Source of the DNA: Psychroflexus salis
GTDB taxonomy: Bacteria > Bacteroidota > Bacteroidia > Flavobacteriales > Flavobacteriaceae
Length of the DNA: 64,000 nucleotides
Direction: 5' to 3'
NCBI RefSeq assembly: GCF_014640175.1
Contig: NZ_BMGL01000014.1
Coordinates: 22,073 to 86,072 of the forward strand
The notes beneath the pieces are model-generated. The model saw only the letters and a program-made list of their open reading frames with translations, was not told where the DNA came from and searched no databases. The translations under genes and the position numbers were made by a program. Position 1 is the first letter of the stretch, and each line of letters begins with the position of its first letter. Shown here in pieces: positions 10,280 through 21,300 of the stretch.

Positions 10280-10329
10280 TTACTTCTTATATTACAAAAT
10301 TTAGATTAATTCTTTAGCAAACTTGTACT

Positions 10330-13300
10330 ATGGCAAGAAATAATGAAAAGGATACCCAAAAGAGATTTAATAAAATCTCTATCGGTTTAGCTTCACCAGA
10401 GCAGATTTTAAGCGAATCTCGAGGAGAAGTTTTAAAACCAGAAACAATTAACTACAGAACCCACAAGCCAGAGCGCGACGGCCTTTTTTGCGAACGTATC
10501 TTTGGTCCCGTAAAGGACTACGAATGTGCTTGTGGTAAATATAAAAGAATTCGATACAAAGGTATTGTATGCGATCGCTGTGGAGTTGAAGTAACTGAAA
10601 AAAAAGTACGTAGAGAACGTGTAGGTCACATTAGTTTAGTGGTGCCTGTAGCGCATATTTGGTACTTCCGCTCTTTACCTAACAAATTGGGTTATTTACT
10701 TGGTATCCCGTCTAAAAAATTAGACATGATTATTTACTACGAAAGATATGTAGTAATTCAACCAGGTGATGCCAAAAATGAAGAAGGTGAAGCACTTCAA
10801 AAAATGGATTTCTTAACAGAAGAAGAATACCTAAATATTTTAGATAGTCTTCCACAAGAAAACCAGTATTTAGATGATGAAGACCCAAATAAATTTATCG
10901 CTAAAATGGGTGCAGAATGCCTTATCGAAATATTGAAGCGACTAGATTTAGATGAACTTTCATACGATTTAAGACACAAAGCTAACAACGAAACTTCTAA
11001 GCAACGTAAAACTGAAGCTTTAAAACGCCTACAAGTAGTAGAATCTTTAAGAGATTCAAAAAATAATCGTGAAAATAATCCTGAGTGGATGATTATGAAA
11101 GTAATCCCAGTTATACCACCAGAATTAAGACCATTAGTTCCACTTGATGGTGGCCGATTTGCTACATCAGATTTAAACGATTTGTATAGAAGAGTTATTA
11201 TCCGTAACAATCGTTTAAAACGATTAATGGAAATAAAAGCTCCTGAAGTAATTTTACGTAACGAAAAACGTATGTTACAAGAATCTGTAGATTCTCTTTT
11301 CGATAATACACGTAAATCTTCAGCTGTAAAAACAGATTCAAACCGACCTTTAAAATCACTTTCAGATTCTTTGAAAGGTAAACAAGGTAGATTTAGACAA
11401 AACCTATTGGGTAAACGTGTAGATTATTCTGCTCGTTCTGTTATTGTTGTTGGTCCTGAACTAAAAATGTTTGAATGTGGTTTGCCAAAAGATATGGCTG
11501 CTGAACTTTACAAACCATTCATTGTTCGAAAATTAATCGAACGTGGAATTGTTAAAACAGTAAAATCTGCTAAAAAAATAATAGATAAAAAAGAACCAGT
11601 AGTTTGGGATATTCTCGAAAACGTTCTTAAAGGACATCCAGTTTTATTAAACCGTGCTCCTACACTTCACCGTTTAGGAATCCAAGCTTTTCAGCCTAAA
11701 TTAATCGAAGGGAAAGCAATTCAGTTGCATCCTTTAGTTTGTACAGCTTTTAACGCGGATTTTGATGGTGACCAAATGGCAGTTCATTTACCTCTTGGCC
11801 CAGAAGCAATTTTAGAAGCACAATTATTAATGCTTGCTTCTCATAATATTCTAAATCCAGCTAATGGTTCGCCTATTACTGTTCCATCTCAAGATATGGT
11901 CCTTGGTTTATATTATATGACCAAAGAACTTAAAACAACTAATGAACATAAAGTTTTAGGTGAAGGCTTAACATTTTATTCTGCAGAAGAAGTGGAAATT
12001 GCTTACAACGAACGTAAACTAGAACTTAATGCAGCAATTAAAGTAAGAACAAAAGACTTTAATGAAGAAGGAGAACTTGTAAATAAAATTATGGAAACCA
12101 CTTGTGGTCGTGTTTTATTTAACAAATATGTACCAGAAGCTGTAGGTTACATAAATCAAGTTTTAAATAAAAAAGCGCTAAGAGATGTTATTGGAAAGGT
12201 GCTTAAAGTAACTAATGTTCCAGAAACTAGTGCATTTCTTGATAGTATTAAATCTCTTGGTTATGAATTTGCATTTAAAGGTGGTTTGTCGTTTTCATTA
12301 GGAGACATTATTATTCCAGAAGAAAAACAATCACTTATTGATGATGCTAACGAACAAGTTTCAGGTGTTGTAGCTAACTATAACATGGGTCTTATTACCA
12401 ATAACGAACGTTATAACCAAGTTATTGATATTTGGACAGCAACAAATGCAAACCTTACTGAACTAGCAATGAAGCGAATTACAGAAGATAAACAAGGATT
12501 CAATTCTGTGTTTATGATGTTAGATTCTGGTGCTCGTGGCTCTAAAGAACAAATTAGACAGCTAACAGGTATGCGTGGATTAATGGCTAAGCCTAAAAAA
12601 TCCACTTCAGCAGGTGGCGAAATTATTGAAAACCCAATTCTTTCTAACTTTAAAGAAGGTTTATCAATTTTAGAATATTTTATTTCAACACACGGTGCGC
12701 GTAAAGGTCTTGCCGATACGGCACTTAAAACTGCCGATGCTGGTTACTTAACTAGACGTTTAGTAGATGTTTCTCAAGATGTTATTGTTAGAGAAGAAGA
12801 TTGTGGAACATTGCGAGGTATCGAAGTAACTGCGCTTAAGAAGAATGAAGAAGTTGTTGAAACTTTAGCAGAAAGAGTTGTAGGTAGAACTTCATTGAAT
12901 GACATTGTAGACCCAATTTCACAGGAGTTAATTGTGGCAGAAGGTCTTGAGATTTCAGAAGACGCTGCAAGTAAAATTGAAGCATCTGTCTTAAACTCTG
13001 TTGAAGTACGTTCGCCACTAACTTGTGAATCTAAAAAAGGTATTTGTGTTAAATGCTATGGTAGAAATTTAGCTACTGGCAAAACTGTTCAACGTGGTGA
13101 AGCAGTAGGTGTTGTAGCTGCACAATCTATTGGAGAACCAGGTACTCAGCTTACCTTAAGAACTTTCCACGTAGGTGGTATTGCAGGTAACATTTCTGAA
13201 GAAAATAAACTTGAAGCTAAGTTTGAAGGTATTGCAGAAATAGAAGATTTAAAAACCGTAAAAGGCAAAGATAACGACGATAAAGATGCTGAAATTGTAA

Positions 13301-14637
13301 TTTCAAGAACTTCCGAAATCAAAATTGTTGATAAAAAATCTGGAATCGTTTTAAGTACAAACGTTATTCCTTACGGTTCGCAATGCTTTGTGAAAAATGG
13401 CGATAAAATTAAACCAGGCGATGTAATTTGTAAGTGGGACCCATATAATGGTGTTATTATTTCAGAATTTGCTGGTCAAATTGAATTTGAAAACATTATT
13501 CAAGGTCAAACTTATTCGGTTGAAAGTGATGAACAAACTGGATTCGAAGAAAAAGTGATTATAGAATCTAAGAATAAACGTAAAATCCCTACACTACATA
13601 TCTTAGATAGAAGTGGAGAGAAACAACGCTCTTATAATCTGCCTGTTGGTGCTCACTTAATGGTTAACGACGACGAAAAAATAAACATAGGTAAAGTGCT
13701 AGTTAAAATACCTCGTAAATCTTCTAAAGCAGGAGATATTACAGGTGGTTTGCCACGACTTACCGAATTGTTTGAAGCGAGAAACCCTTCTAATCCTGCA
13801 GTTGTAAGTGAAATTGACGGTGTAGTTTCTTTTGGAAAAATTAAACGAGGTAATCGCGAAATTATCGTAGAGTCTAAACTTGGTGAAATTAAAAAATACT
13901 TGGTTAAATTATCAAATCAAATTCTTGTTCAAGAAAATGATTATGTTAGAGCAGGTATGCCACTTTCTGATGGATCTGTTACCCCAGAAGATATCTTAAA
14001 TATCAAAGGACCTAGTGCTGTACAACAGTACTTAGTAAACGAAGTGCAAGAAGTATATCGTTTACAAGGTGTTCAAATTAACGATAAGCACTTCGAAGTA
14101 GTCGTAAGACAGATGATGCGTAAAGTTAAAATTAAAGACTCTGGAGATACTATCTTCTTAGAAAATCAATTAATCCATAAAGAAGACTTTATAGAAGAGA
14201 ATGATAATATTTATGGCAAAAAAGTAGTAGAAGATGCAGGCGATAGCATTAATCTTAAGCCAGGACAAATTGTTACCTTACGTGAATTGAGAGACGAAAA
14301 CTCTTCATTAAAACGAGAAGACAAACAACTTGTTCAAGCAAGAGATGCTGAGCCAGCAACAGCTACCCCGATTTTACAAGGTATTACAAGAGCTTCACTT
14401 CAAACTAAGTCATTTATCTCTGCTGCATCATTCCAAGAGACTACAAAAGTTTTAAATGAAGCTGCTGTAAGTGGTAAAGTAGATCGCTTAGAAGGCCTCA
14501 AAGAAAATGTTATTGTAGGACACAAAATCCCTGCAGGAACTGGTCTTAGAGAGTTCGATAATATTATTGTAGGTTCTAAAGAAGAAATGGATTCTATGCT
14601 AACTGGTGTAGAAGAAACCAAAGTGAATTTTAATTAA
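10330..14637 (+). CDS. rpoC: DNA-directed RNA polymerase subunit beta prime
   Basis: The 1435-residue beta prime subunit has the first zinc site [19 protein letters not shown]. The catalytic Mg-binding [12 protein letters not shown] has aspartates at 477, 479 and 481. The trigger-loop/bridge region ([23 protein letters not shown]) and the second zinc site (CGTLRG... [13 protein letters not shown]) are present. All expected motifs are intact. A DUF3467 gene follows after seven bases, typical of Bacteroidota. Confidence 0.98.
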   Translation: MARNNEKDTQKRFNKISIGLASPEQILSESRGEVLKPETINYRTHKPERDGLFCERIFGPVKDYECACGKYKRIRYKGIVCDRCGVEVTEKKVRRERVGHISLVVPVAHIWYFRSLPNKLGYLLGIPSKKLDMIIYYERYVVIQPGDAKNEEGEALQKMDFLTEEEYLNILDSLPQENQYLDDEDPNKFIAKMGAECLIEILKRLDLDELSYDLRHKANNETSKQRKTEALKRLQVVESLRDSKNNRENNPEWMIMKVIPVIPPELRPLVPLDGGRFATSDLNDLYRRVIIRNNRLKRLMEIKAPEVILRNEKRMLQESVDSLFDNTRKSSAVKTDSNRPLKSLSDSLKGKQGRFRQNLLGKRVDYSARSVIVVGPELKMFECGLPKDMAAELYKPFIVRKLIERGIVKTVKSAKKIIDKKEPVVWDILENVLKGHPVLLNRAPTLHRLGIQAFQPKLIEGKAIQLHPLVCTAFNADFDGDQMAVHLPLGPEAILEAQLLMLASHNILNPANGSPITVPSQDMVLGLYYMTKELKTTNEHKVLGEGLTFYSAEEVEIAYNERKLELNAAIKVRTKDFNEEGELVNKIMETTCGRVLFNKYVPEAVGYINQVLNKKALRDVIGKVLKVTNVPETSAFLDSIKSLGYEFAFKGGLSFSLGDIIIPEEKQSLIDDANEQVSGVVANYNMGLITNNERYNQVIDIWTATNANLTELAMKRITEDKQGFNSVFMMLDSGARGSKEQIRQLTGMRGLMAKPKKSTSAGGEIIENPILSNFKEGLSILEYFISTHGARKGLADTALKTADAGYLTRRLVDVSQDVIVREEDCGTLRGIEVTALKKNEEVVETLAERVVGRTSLNDIVDPISQELIVAEGLEISEDAASKIEASVLNSVEVRSPLTCESKKGICVKCYGRNLATGKTVQRGEAVGVVAAQSIGEPGTQLTLRTFHVGGIAGNISEENKLEAKFEGIAEIEDLKTVKGKDNDDKDAEIVISRTSEIKIVDKKSGIVLSTNVIPYGSQCFVKNGDKIKPGDVICKWDPYNGVIISEFAGQIEFENIIQGQTYSVESDEQTGFEEKVIIESKNKRKIPTLHILDRSGEKQRSYNLPVGAHLMVNDDEKINIGKVLVKIPRKSSKAGDITGGLPRLTELFEARNPSNPAVVSEIDGVVSFGKIKRGNREIIVESKLGEIKKYLVKLSNQILVQENDYVRAGMPLSDGSVTPEDILNIKGPSAVQQYLVNEVQEVYRLQGVQINDKHFEVVVRQMMRKVKIKDSGDTIFLENQLIHKEDFIEENDNIYGKKVVEDAGDSINLKPGQIVTLRELRDENSSLKREDKQLVQARDAEPATATPILQGITRASLQTKSFISAASFQETTKVLNEAAVSGKVDRLEGLKENVIVGHKIPAGTGLREFDNIIVGSKEEMDSMLTGVEETKVNFN

Positions 14638-14644
14638 TTAATTT

Positions 14645-14959
14645 ATGAGCGACCAAAAAGAAAATAAGCAGAAAAAGCTAAACATTCAATTAGATGATGA
14701 AACTGCTCAAGGAAAGTACAGTAATTTGGCTATCATTAATCATTCAGTTACAGAGTTTGTTTTAGATTTTGTAAATGTAATGCCTGGTACTCCTAAAAGC
14801 AAAGTTCAGTCTAGAATAATTCTTACTCCACAGCATGCAAAACGATTGCTTAAAGCTTTGAATGATAACATTCATCGTTTTGAAAATGCGAATGGTAAAA
14901 TAGAAGAACAAGAAAAGCATAGTATTCCGCTTAATTTCGGTCCAACTGGTCAAGCTTAA
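14645..14959 (+). CDS. DUF3467 domain protein downstream of rpoC
   Basis: This 104-residue protein matches the DUF3467 family by its core: YSNLAIINHSVTEFVLDFVNVMPG, SRIILTPQHAKRLLKALNDNI, and a conserved basic/aromatic tail. The function is unknown. In Bacteroidota it commonly follows rpoC directly, so a link to transcription is plausible but unproven. The N-terminal 15 residues are highly charged (SDQKENKQKK). It is the last gene of the unit: a strong terminator begins five bases after its stop. Confidence 0.88.
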   Translation: MSDQKENKQKKLNIQLDDETAQGKYSNLAIINHSVTEFVLDFVNVMPGTPKSKVQSRIILTPQHAKRLLKALNDNIHRFENANGKIEEQEKHSIPLNFGPTGQA

Positions 14960-14963
14960 CAAC

Positions 14964-14992
14964 AAAAACTCGGTGAAAACCGAGTTTTTTTA
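14964..14992 (+). terminator. Rho-independent terminator of the rpoBC unit
   Basis: AAAAACTCGG (14964-14973) pairs with CCGAGTTTTT (from 14980) around loop TGAAAA, followed by a run of T. It is a textbook terminator that separates rpoBC-DUF3467 from grpE-dnaJ. Confidence 0.88.
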
Positions 14993-14995
14993 ATA

Positions 14996-15039
14996 CCAAA
15001 GTGTCATTTGTAACTTCAGTGTTGTGAATGACACTTTGG
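14996..15039. repeat. 13-bp perfect inverted repeat upstream of grpE
   Basis: CCAAAGTGTCATT (14996-15008) and its exact complement AATGACACTTTGG (15027-15039) are separated by 18 bases. It begins immediately after the terminator and ends 54 bases before the grpE ATG. It does not match CIRCE (TTAGCACTC-N9-GAGTGCTAA). It could be an operator, a second terminator-like hairpin followed by ATTTTTAG, or a mini-element end. Confidence 0.7.
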
Positions 15040-15092
15040 CATTTTTAGGTAACTGGCAATGCTTTTGATTATTAGTTATAAAATTGTATAAA

Positions 15093-15761
15093 ATGTCTGA
15101 AAATAATACTATAGATAAAGAAAAGGCTGGAGCTGAAGAAAATCAAAACTCTACTAAATCAGCTAACCAAAGCGATGAAAACCAAGTTAAAGATGAAGTT
15201 TCTGAAAATGAAAACACTAAGCATTCTGATGCTACAGAGCAATTGAAAGAAGATACAGAGGACAACAAGGCTAAGGAAGATGCAACTGAAGTTAAAGAAG
15301 AGCAAGAATTAACAGTTGAAGAAAAATTAAAGTTAGAAGTAGACGTGCAGAAAGATAAATATTTGCGTCTTTTCGCTGAATTTGAAAATTATAAACGCAG
15401 AACAAGTAAAGAGCGCCTTGAGCTTTTTAAAACTGCAGGCCAAGAAGTTATGCAATCTATGCTTCCAGTAATTGATGATTTTGATCGTGCTCTAAAAGAA
15501 ATTTCAAAATCTGATGATAAAGATGCTGTTAAAGGTGTTGAATTAATATATTCCAAATTAAAGGATACTTTAAAGGCAAAAGGACTTGAAGAAATGTCAG
15601 TAAAAATTGGAGACACTTTTGATGGAGATTTGCATGAAGCCATAACGCAAATTCCAGCACCAGAAGAGAAGCTTAAAGGTAAAATCATTGATATTGTAGA
15701 AAAAGGTTATACCCTAGGTGAAAAAATAATTCGTTATCCAAAAGTGGTAACGGGTAAATAA
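15093..15761 (+). CDS. grpE: Nucleotide exchange factor GrpE
   Basis: GrpE releases ADP from DnaK. The 222-residue product has a long acidic, low-complexity N-terminus (about residues 1-75, rich in E, K, D and N), the coiled-coil start VQKDKYLRLFAEFENYKRRTSKERLEL, and the C-terminal beta-wing domain ending EKGYTLGEKIIRYPKVVTG. I start at the ATG at 15093; a TTG three codons upstream is less likely. dnaJ follows after 15 bases, while dnaK is not in the window, as is common in Flavobacteria. Confidence 0.95.
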   Translation: MSENNTIDKEKAGAEENQNSTKSANQSDENQVKDEVSENENTKHSDATEQLKEDTEDNKAKEDATEVKEEQELTVEEKLKLEVDVQKDKYLRLFAEFENYKRRTSKERLELFKTAGQEVMQSMLPVIDDFDRALKEISKSDDKDAVKGVELIYSKLKDTLKAKGLEEMSVKIGDTFDGDLHEAITQIPAPEEKLKGKIIDIVEKGYTLGEKIIRYPKVVTGK

Positions 15762-15776
15762 TTTAGAAAAAATAAT

Positions 15777-16892
15777 ATGAGTTCTAAACGAGACTATTAC
15801 GAAGTATTAGGTGTTAGCAAAAATGCAACTGCAACTGAAATTAAAAAGGCATACAGAAAACTAGCTATCAAATACCACCCTGACAAAAATCCAGATAATG
15901 CTGAAGCTGAAGCTAAATTTAAACAGGCAGCCGAAGCTTACGAAATCTTGAGCAATCCACAAAAAAAGGCTAAATACGATCAGTTTGGTCATTCCGCTTT
16001 TGATGGTTCCGGCGGTTTTGGCGGCGGAGGTATGGATATGGATGACATTTTTAGTCAGTTCGGTGATATCTTCGGCGGTGGTGGCTTCGGTGGTTTTGGT
16101 GGCTTTGGCGGAGGTCAACAACGACGACATGCCAAAGGAAGCAACTTAAGAATTAGGGTTAAGTTAAAACTTAAAGATGTTGCAAAGGGCGTGGAGAAGA
16201 AGGTTAAAGTTTCTAGAAAAAAACAAGCTAACGATACAACCTATACAACTTGTTCTACCTGTAATGGTTCTGGACAGGTTACTAAAATTACTAACACTAT
16301 TTTAGGTAGAATGCAAACTGCAACTACTTGTGGTACTTGCAGTGGTAGCGGTAAACAATTAGATAAGCGTGGTAAAGGAACTGACGCTCATGGATTAAAA
16401 ATTGAAGAAGAAACAGTAAGTATAAAAATCCCTGCTGGAGTAGAAGACGGAATGCAAATGAAGGTTCCCGGTAAGGGTAACGAAGCCCCAGGTGGCGTTG
16501 CAGGAGATTTAATTGTTTTAATAGAAGTTGAAGAAAACAATAGTCTACAAAGAGATGGAGAAAATTTACACTACGATTTATATGTAAGTTTTGCAGATGC
16601 TGCTTTAGGTGGAAGCAAAGAAATTGAAACCGTTGATGGAAAAGTTCGCATTAAAATTGAACCAGGGGTACAAAGCGGTAAAATACTAAGATTACGAGGC
16701 AAAGGCTTACCTAAACTAAACGCTTATAACTCTGGAGATTTGTTAGTTCATATTAATGTATGGACACCTAAAGCTCTATCAAAAGAACAAAAAAACTTTT
16801 TCGAAAAAATGAAAGATGACTCAAATTTCATACCTGACCCACAAAAATCTGATAAGTCATTTTTTGAAAAAGTCAAAGATATGTTTTCATAG
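15777..16892 (+). CDS. dnaJ: Chaperone DnaJ (with two-motif zinc finger)
   Basis: The 371-residue Hsp40 has a J-domain with H34-P35-D36, a long G/F linker (about 75-118, mostly Gly and Phe), a zinc-binding region and two C-terminal substrate-binding domains. The zinc region contains only two CxxCxGxG motifs (C159-C162 and C185-C188), not the four of E. coli DnaJ, leaving four zinc-ligand cysteines. As I recall, this shortened form is common in flavobacterial DnaJ. It cooperates with DnaK and with the GrpE encoded just upstream. Confidence 0.95.
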   Translation: MSSKRDYYEVLGVSKNATATEIKKAYRKLAIKYHPDKNPDNAEAEAKFKQAAEAYEILSNPQKKAKYDQFGHSAFDGSGGFGGGGMDMDDIFSQFGDIFGGGGFGGFGGFGGGQQRRHAKGSNLRIRVKLKLKDVAKGVEKKVKVSRKKQANDTTYTTCSTCNGSGQVTKITNTILGRMQTATTCGTCSGSGKQLDKRGKGTDAHGLKIEEETVSIKIPAGVEDGMQMKVPGKGNEAPGGVAGDLIVLIEVEENNSLQRDGENLHYDLYVSFADAALGGSKEIETVDGKVRIKIEPGVQSGKILRLRGKGLPKLNAYNSGDLLVHINVWTPKALSKEQKNFFEKMKDDSNFIPDPQKSDKSFFEKVKDMFS

Positions 16893-16925
16893 TGTTCGTT
16901 ATTAACACTAAATTATATATATTTG

Positions 16926-16952
16926 AACATCGCTCATAAGCGATGTTTTTCT
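16926..16952 (+). terminator. Rho-independent terminator of grpE-dnaJ
   Basis: AACATCGCT (16926-16934) pairs with AGCGATGTT (16939-16947) around loop CATA, followed by TTTCTTTTT. Confidence 0.85.
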
Positions 16953-17010
16953 TTTTCATAGCAATTTTTTCCCATCCTAGGCTAGCCAAGGGTGGGTTTT
17001 GTTTTATTAA

Positions 17011-17045
17011 AAACCCTGCAAGATTTTTTAAATCTTGCAGGGTTT
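17011..17045. terminator. Large AAACCCTGCAAGAT palindrome, bidirectional terminator
   Basis: The arm AAACCCTGCAAGAT (17011-17024) and its complement (17032-17045) enclose a short A/T loop with flanking A and T tracts. It sits between the convergent dnaJ and amidohydrolase genes, so it can end transcription from either side. Palindromes of this sequence type are widespread between flavobacterial genes (from memory). Confidence 0.75.
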
Positions 17046-17073
17046 AATTTTTTATTTAATTTCAATTTAAAAT

Positions 17074-18378
17074 TTACTTTTGCTCAGCATATTTTTTCTT
17101 ATAACGCTCATACAATTCAGTTTGGTGTGTTTCTAAACTTATTTCACGCCCATTAATAAAAGCATGCGTTAAAATGTTACCCATCATATCTAAGGCATCG
17201 CCTTCACTAATAAATAAAGTGGCGTCTTTACCTACTTCTAAACTACCTACTTGTTTATCTATTCCTAGAATTTTTGCGGTGTTCAAAGTTATAAGTTGTA
17301 AAGCTTCTTCTTTTTCTAAACCGTGCGCAACTACTGTACCAGCATAAAATGGTAGATTTCTCGCATTCATGCGCTCCATTTGTCCACTGTTTTCTAATCC
17401 TACTAAAACACCAGCTTCATGAAGAAGCCTAGGCAACTTGTATGGTAAATCGTAATCGTCGTCATCTGCTTCAGGAGTTTCATGTACACGAGCAACTAAA
17501 ACAGGTACTTGATGCTCTATTAATTGGTCGGCTACTTTATGAGCATACTTCCCACCAACTAGTACAACATTTTTAAGACCTAATTCGGATTTAAAATGTA
17601 AAGCATCTAAAATATCTTTTTCAGCATCGGTATGGATATACAGTTTTTGCTCTTCATTAAATAACTTTTGCATTGCACCTATAGGTAAGTTTAATAAAGC
17701 TTCTGGCTGATTTGCAAAAGCTTTAGCTTGCTTAAAAAAGCTGTAGATTTCTTGCACTTTCTCGTCGTATTTTTCATCGGCTTTGTAACCTACCTTAGGA
17801 TCATACCAAGCTCCTTTTTTTACAAAACGCTTTGGCCAATTTAAATGAATTCCATCATCTTTTTTTACTATGGCATCTTCCCAATTCCAAGCATCTAATT
17901 GAACTATAGAAGATGTTCCAGAAATTTGGCCACCTCGTGGTGTTACTTGTGCCAATAAAACTCCGTTAGGGCGCATACTTTCTACAACCTTGCTTTCGGT
18001 ATTGTAAGCGATGATACTACGGATGTGCGGTAAAAAACTTCCTACTTCATCTTCGTCGTCGCTGGCACGGACTGCATCAATTTCTACTAATCCCAAAGTT
18101 GAATTTGGAGCGATAAAACCAGGATAAACATGTTTGTCTTCTGCATAAATTACTTGTGCATTAGATGCATCTAGATTTTTTTCTTCGGCAGAAGCTACTA
18201 CAGTTAGTTTGCCACTTTTAAAAGCAATAACAGAATTTTCTATAACTTCTCCATTGCCTAAATGTGCGGTTGCACCAATAATAATAATTTCTTGGCTTTG
18301 TGCTGGAGCTGGTGTTTGTTGTGCATAACTTAGTATTCCAACTAAAAATGCGCAGATATATAACGGTATAAATTTCAT
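17074..18378 (-). CDS. Exported amidohydrolase-like protein, probably lacking the first metal site
   Basis: The 434-residue product starts with a signal peptide (MKFIPLYICAFLVGILSYAQ). It has the amidohydrolase-superfamily frame: an N-terminal beta-sandwich strand (IIGATAHLGNGEVIENSVIAFKSGKL) and a C-terminal TLNTAKILGIDKQVGSLEVGKDATLFI. Active members carry HxH after the first barrel strand (PGFIDxHxH). Here the site reads YPGFIAPNSTLG, without histidines, so a binuclear hydrolase is unlikely. I chose the ATG at 18378 because the upstream in-frame ATG (18423) lies inside the previous gene. It is probably cotranscribed with its larger neighbour, 10 bases away, and may form a complex with it. 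Confidence 0.8.
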   Translation of the reverse strand: MKFIPLYICAFLVGILSYAQQTPAPAQSQEIIIIGATAHLGNGEVIENSVIAFKSGKLTVVASAEEKNLDASNAQVIYAEDKHVYPGFIAPNSTLGLVEIDAVRASDDEDEVGSFLPHIRSIIAYNTESKVVESMRPNGVLLAQVTPRGGQISGTSSIVQLDAWNWEDAIVKKDDGIHLNWPKRFVKKGAWYDPKVGYKADEKYDEKVQEIYSFFKQAKAFANQPEALLNLPIGAMQKLFNEEQKLYIHTDAEKDILDALHFKSELGLKNVVLVGGKYAHKVADQLIEHQVPVLVARVHETPEADDDDYDLPYKLPRLLHEAGVLVGLENSGQMERMNARNLPFYAGTVVAHGLEKEEALQLITLNTAKILGIDKQVGSLEVGKDATLFISEGDALDMMGNILTHAFINGREISLETHQTELYERYKKKYAEQK

Positions 18379-18388
18379 AATTTTAATT

Positions 18389-21300
18389 TTAGTGGTGGTG
18401 TTGCGTTTCTGTGAATTCTCCATCTAAAAAGCTGTCCATAGAGTTACAATGTAATTCGCGTTCTTTCTTTTTTACAACTGCTTGCGTTTTCATGCCGCTA
18501 TTTTTAGCTTTTAATAACTCAGCAATAAGTTTCGCTCGTTCTTCTTTTAAAGCTTTGCGTTGTTTTTTGTCTTCTTCTAAATCAAAATAAATTACACCAC
18601 CAATTAAAGTTTTTTCTGCTTTAGCATAAATAGAAAGCGGATTATGCGTCCAAAGTACTAAATCTGCTTCTTTTCCTTCTTTTACAGAACCTACTCGGTG
18701 GTCTATGTGTAACAGTTTAGCTGGGTTTAAAGTTACCATCTTCCATGCATCATCAGCATTCATTCTGCCATATTTCATGCTTTTTGCAGCTTCTTGATTT
18801 AATCTTCTAATCATTTCGCCATCGTCAGAATTAATTGCTGTAACTACACCTTCGTTATGCATTAAAGCTGCATTATAGGGTATCGCATCGTTAACTTCAT
18901 ATTTGTAAGCCCACCAGTCGCTAAAAGTCGAACCGCCAGCACCGTGTGCTTTCATTTTATCGGCTACTTTATAACCTTCTAAAATATGCGTAAAGGTATT
19001 TACTGTAAAACCAAACTGATCGGCTACTTTCATTAACATATTAATTTCACTTTGTACATAAGAGTGACATGAAATAAAGCGTTCACCATTTAAAATTTCC
19101 AGTAAAGTTTCCATTTCGTCATCAAAACGATATGGTTTTCCAGAAGCTTTTAATTCGCCATAAGCTTTAGCTCTCGAAAAATAATCTATAAAAACTTGCT
19201 CAACGCCCATTCGGGTTTGTGGAAAACGAGTTCGGCTACCCCAGTTGGATTGCTTCACGTTTTCACCCAAAGCAAATTTGATAAATTTTGGGCTGTCTTC
19301 GTAAATCATATCTTTTGGCGACGCGCCCCATTTCATTTTTAAAATAGCCGAACGACCACCAATTGGATTGGCAGAACCATGCAAGAGTTGAGTGGTTGTA
19401 ACTCCACCGGCCAAAGCACGATAAATAGAAATATCATCTGGATTTACTACATCTTCCATTGTTACTTCTGCAGAAGAATTGTGACCACCTTCATTTACAG
19501 AACTTGCCGCAATATGCGAATGCTCATCAATAATTCCAGCGGTTAAAAATTTATCGGTTCCATCGATTATTTTTGCTTTTTTATCGCTTAATGATCTCCC
19601 TATTTTATAAATTTTTCCATCGCGTAATAAAACATCGGCATTTTTTAGTGTACCAACATCTTCACCTGTAATTATAGTTGTATTTTTAATTAAAATGCGC
19701 TCTGGATTTGGTTTAGGTGAAGTCTTACCAAAGGCAATATTTGGAAATGTAATTTCACTTACATAAGTATCGTTTTCTGTTTTGTTTTCTGAAGCTTTAT
19801 CTTTTTCAGTTTTATCTAAATTGTCAGTTTTTTCATTTTTTTCAGTCTCTTTTTTAGAAGCTATAAAGCTTGTTTCATCTCCATTAAACAAAATTACTTT
19901 CCCTTTAATTTCAGTTGAAGCATCTGGAACGTAGGCACTAAAACGATTCATTTTAGTTGAAGCTGAGTCACTTTCAGTAAGCATAAAATTTAACCAGTTT
20001 TTCTCAAAAGCAATCTTAGCTCCTAATTTTAAACTGTCTTTTTTGGCTTCTAAACTATACTTACCCGATTTGTTTTTAATGTTGATTTCAATTTTTTTAT
20101 TCTGAAAATTTAAGGTGTAATCTCCTTCAATTTTAGGTAAATCATCATCTTTAATAATGTTTCTTTTTCCTTGAATCCAGTTTTCATATATGTTCGATTC
20201 TTTATCGAATACATTTCCAGATGTAATAATGAAGTTAGCGGCCATTCCGTTTTTCAAGCTACCAACTTGGTTTTCCATGCCTAAAATTTGAGCGGGAACT
20301 TCGGTTAGTGCACGCAAGGCAATTTTTTCGTCCAAACCTTTTTCAATTGCAATTTGAATTTTTTTATGAAGCGCTTTAGGCGATTTTAATTCTGCTGAAG
20401 TTATGGCGAATTCTATACCAGCTTCTGCTAAATGTTGTAAATTACGTGGGGCGTGTTGCCAGTGTTTCATTTCTTCTAAACTGACGTAATTTGCCATAAA
20501 TGGATCTTCTACATCGTAAGCATCTGGGAAATTAACAGGTAAAATTAATCTTGCATTGGTGGCTTTAATTTCGTTAATGCGTTTGTACTCATCTCCACCA
20601 CCCACAATAGTATATTGAATGTTGAATAAATCGCCAACATTGTCTGCTCTTAACACATTTAAGTAATCACCTGCATGTATAATTTGTGGTAGATTTCGTT
20701 GCTCTAACAAAGCTTCTAAGGCTAAATCCTTTTCACTCATGTTTCCTTTTGCATACCAATTCGCATCGTTGTAGGTTTGGCGCAGAAGTGCCGTCATCCC
20801 CATTATAGAACTGGGATAAGATTGGCGTGTTTGTTTGCTTCTCGAAAATCCTAGATATTGAGCAGTTTTGTTATTTACAATGGTTTTATTGGTGTTGCTT
20901 TCGTCTTCTGTTAACGCAACAAGCATTGAAGTTCCTCGAATTACACCGTCTTGTAAATGCGTGTTAACCATTCCAAAACCGGCTTCTCGTAGGTTTTTGG
21001 CAGATTTTTCATCAAAATTGAAGTAATCTACAGCATGTTGTTCTGGCCTAATATGATCGTTCCAATAATAGCCTTTTCGGTTGGCTTCGTATTGTGCGCC
21101 CGAAGATACTCTTTTTATATCCTGCATTCCAAAGTTGGAATATAAATCTATAAATGAAGGATAAATGTGCTTGCCGTTTAAATTAAATACAATTGCGTTT
21201 TCAGGGATTTCAACCGATTTTCCAATTGCTAAAATTTTTCCTTTTTGAATAACTAAGGTAGCATTTTCAATTGTTTCGTTTGCATTTACATGAATAATTG

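Noticed and set aside
15053..15072. Resemblance to a sigma-54 type promoter (TGGCAATGCTTTTGA) before grpE
   Set aside because: The -12 element is TTGA rather than TTGC and the match is isolated.
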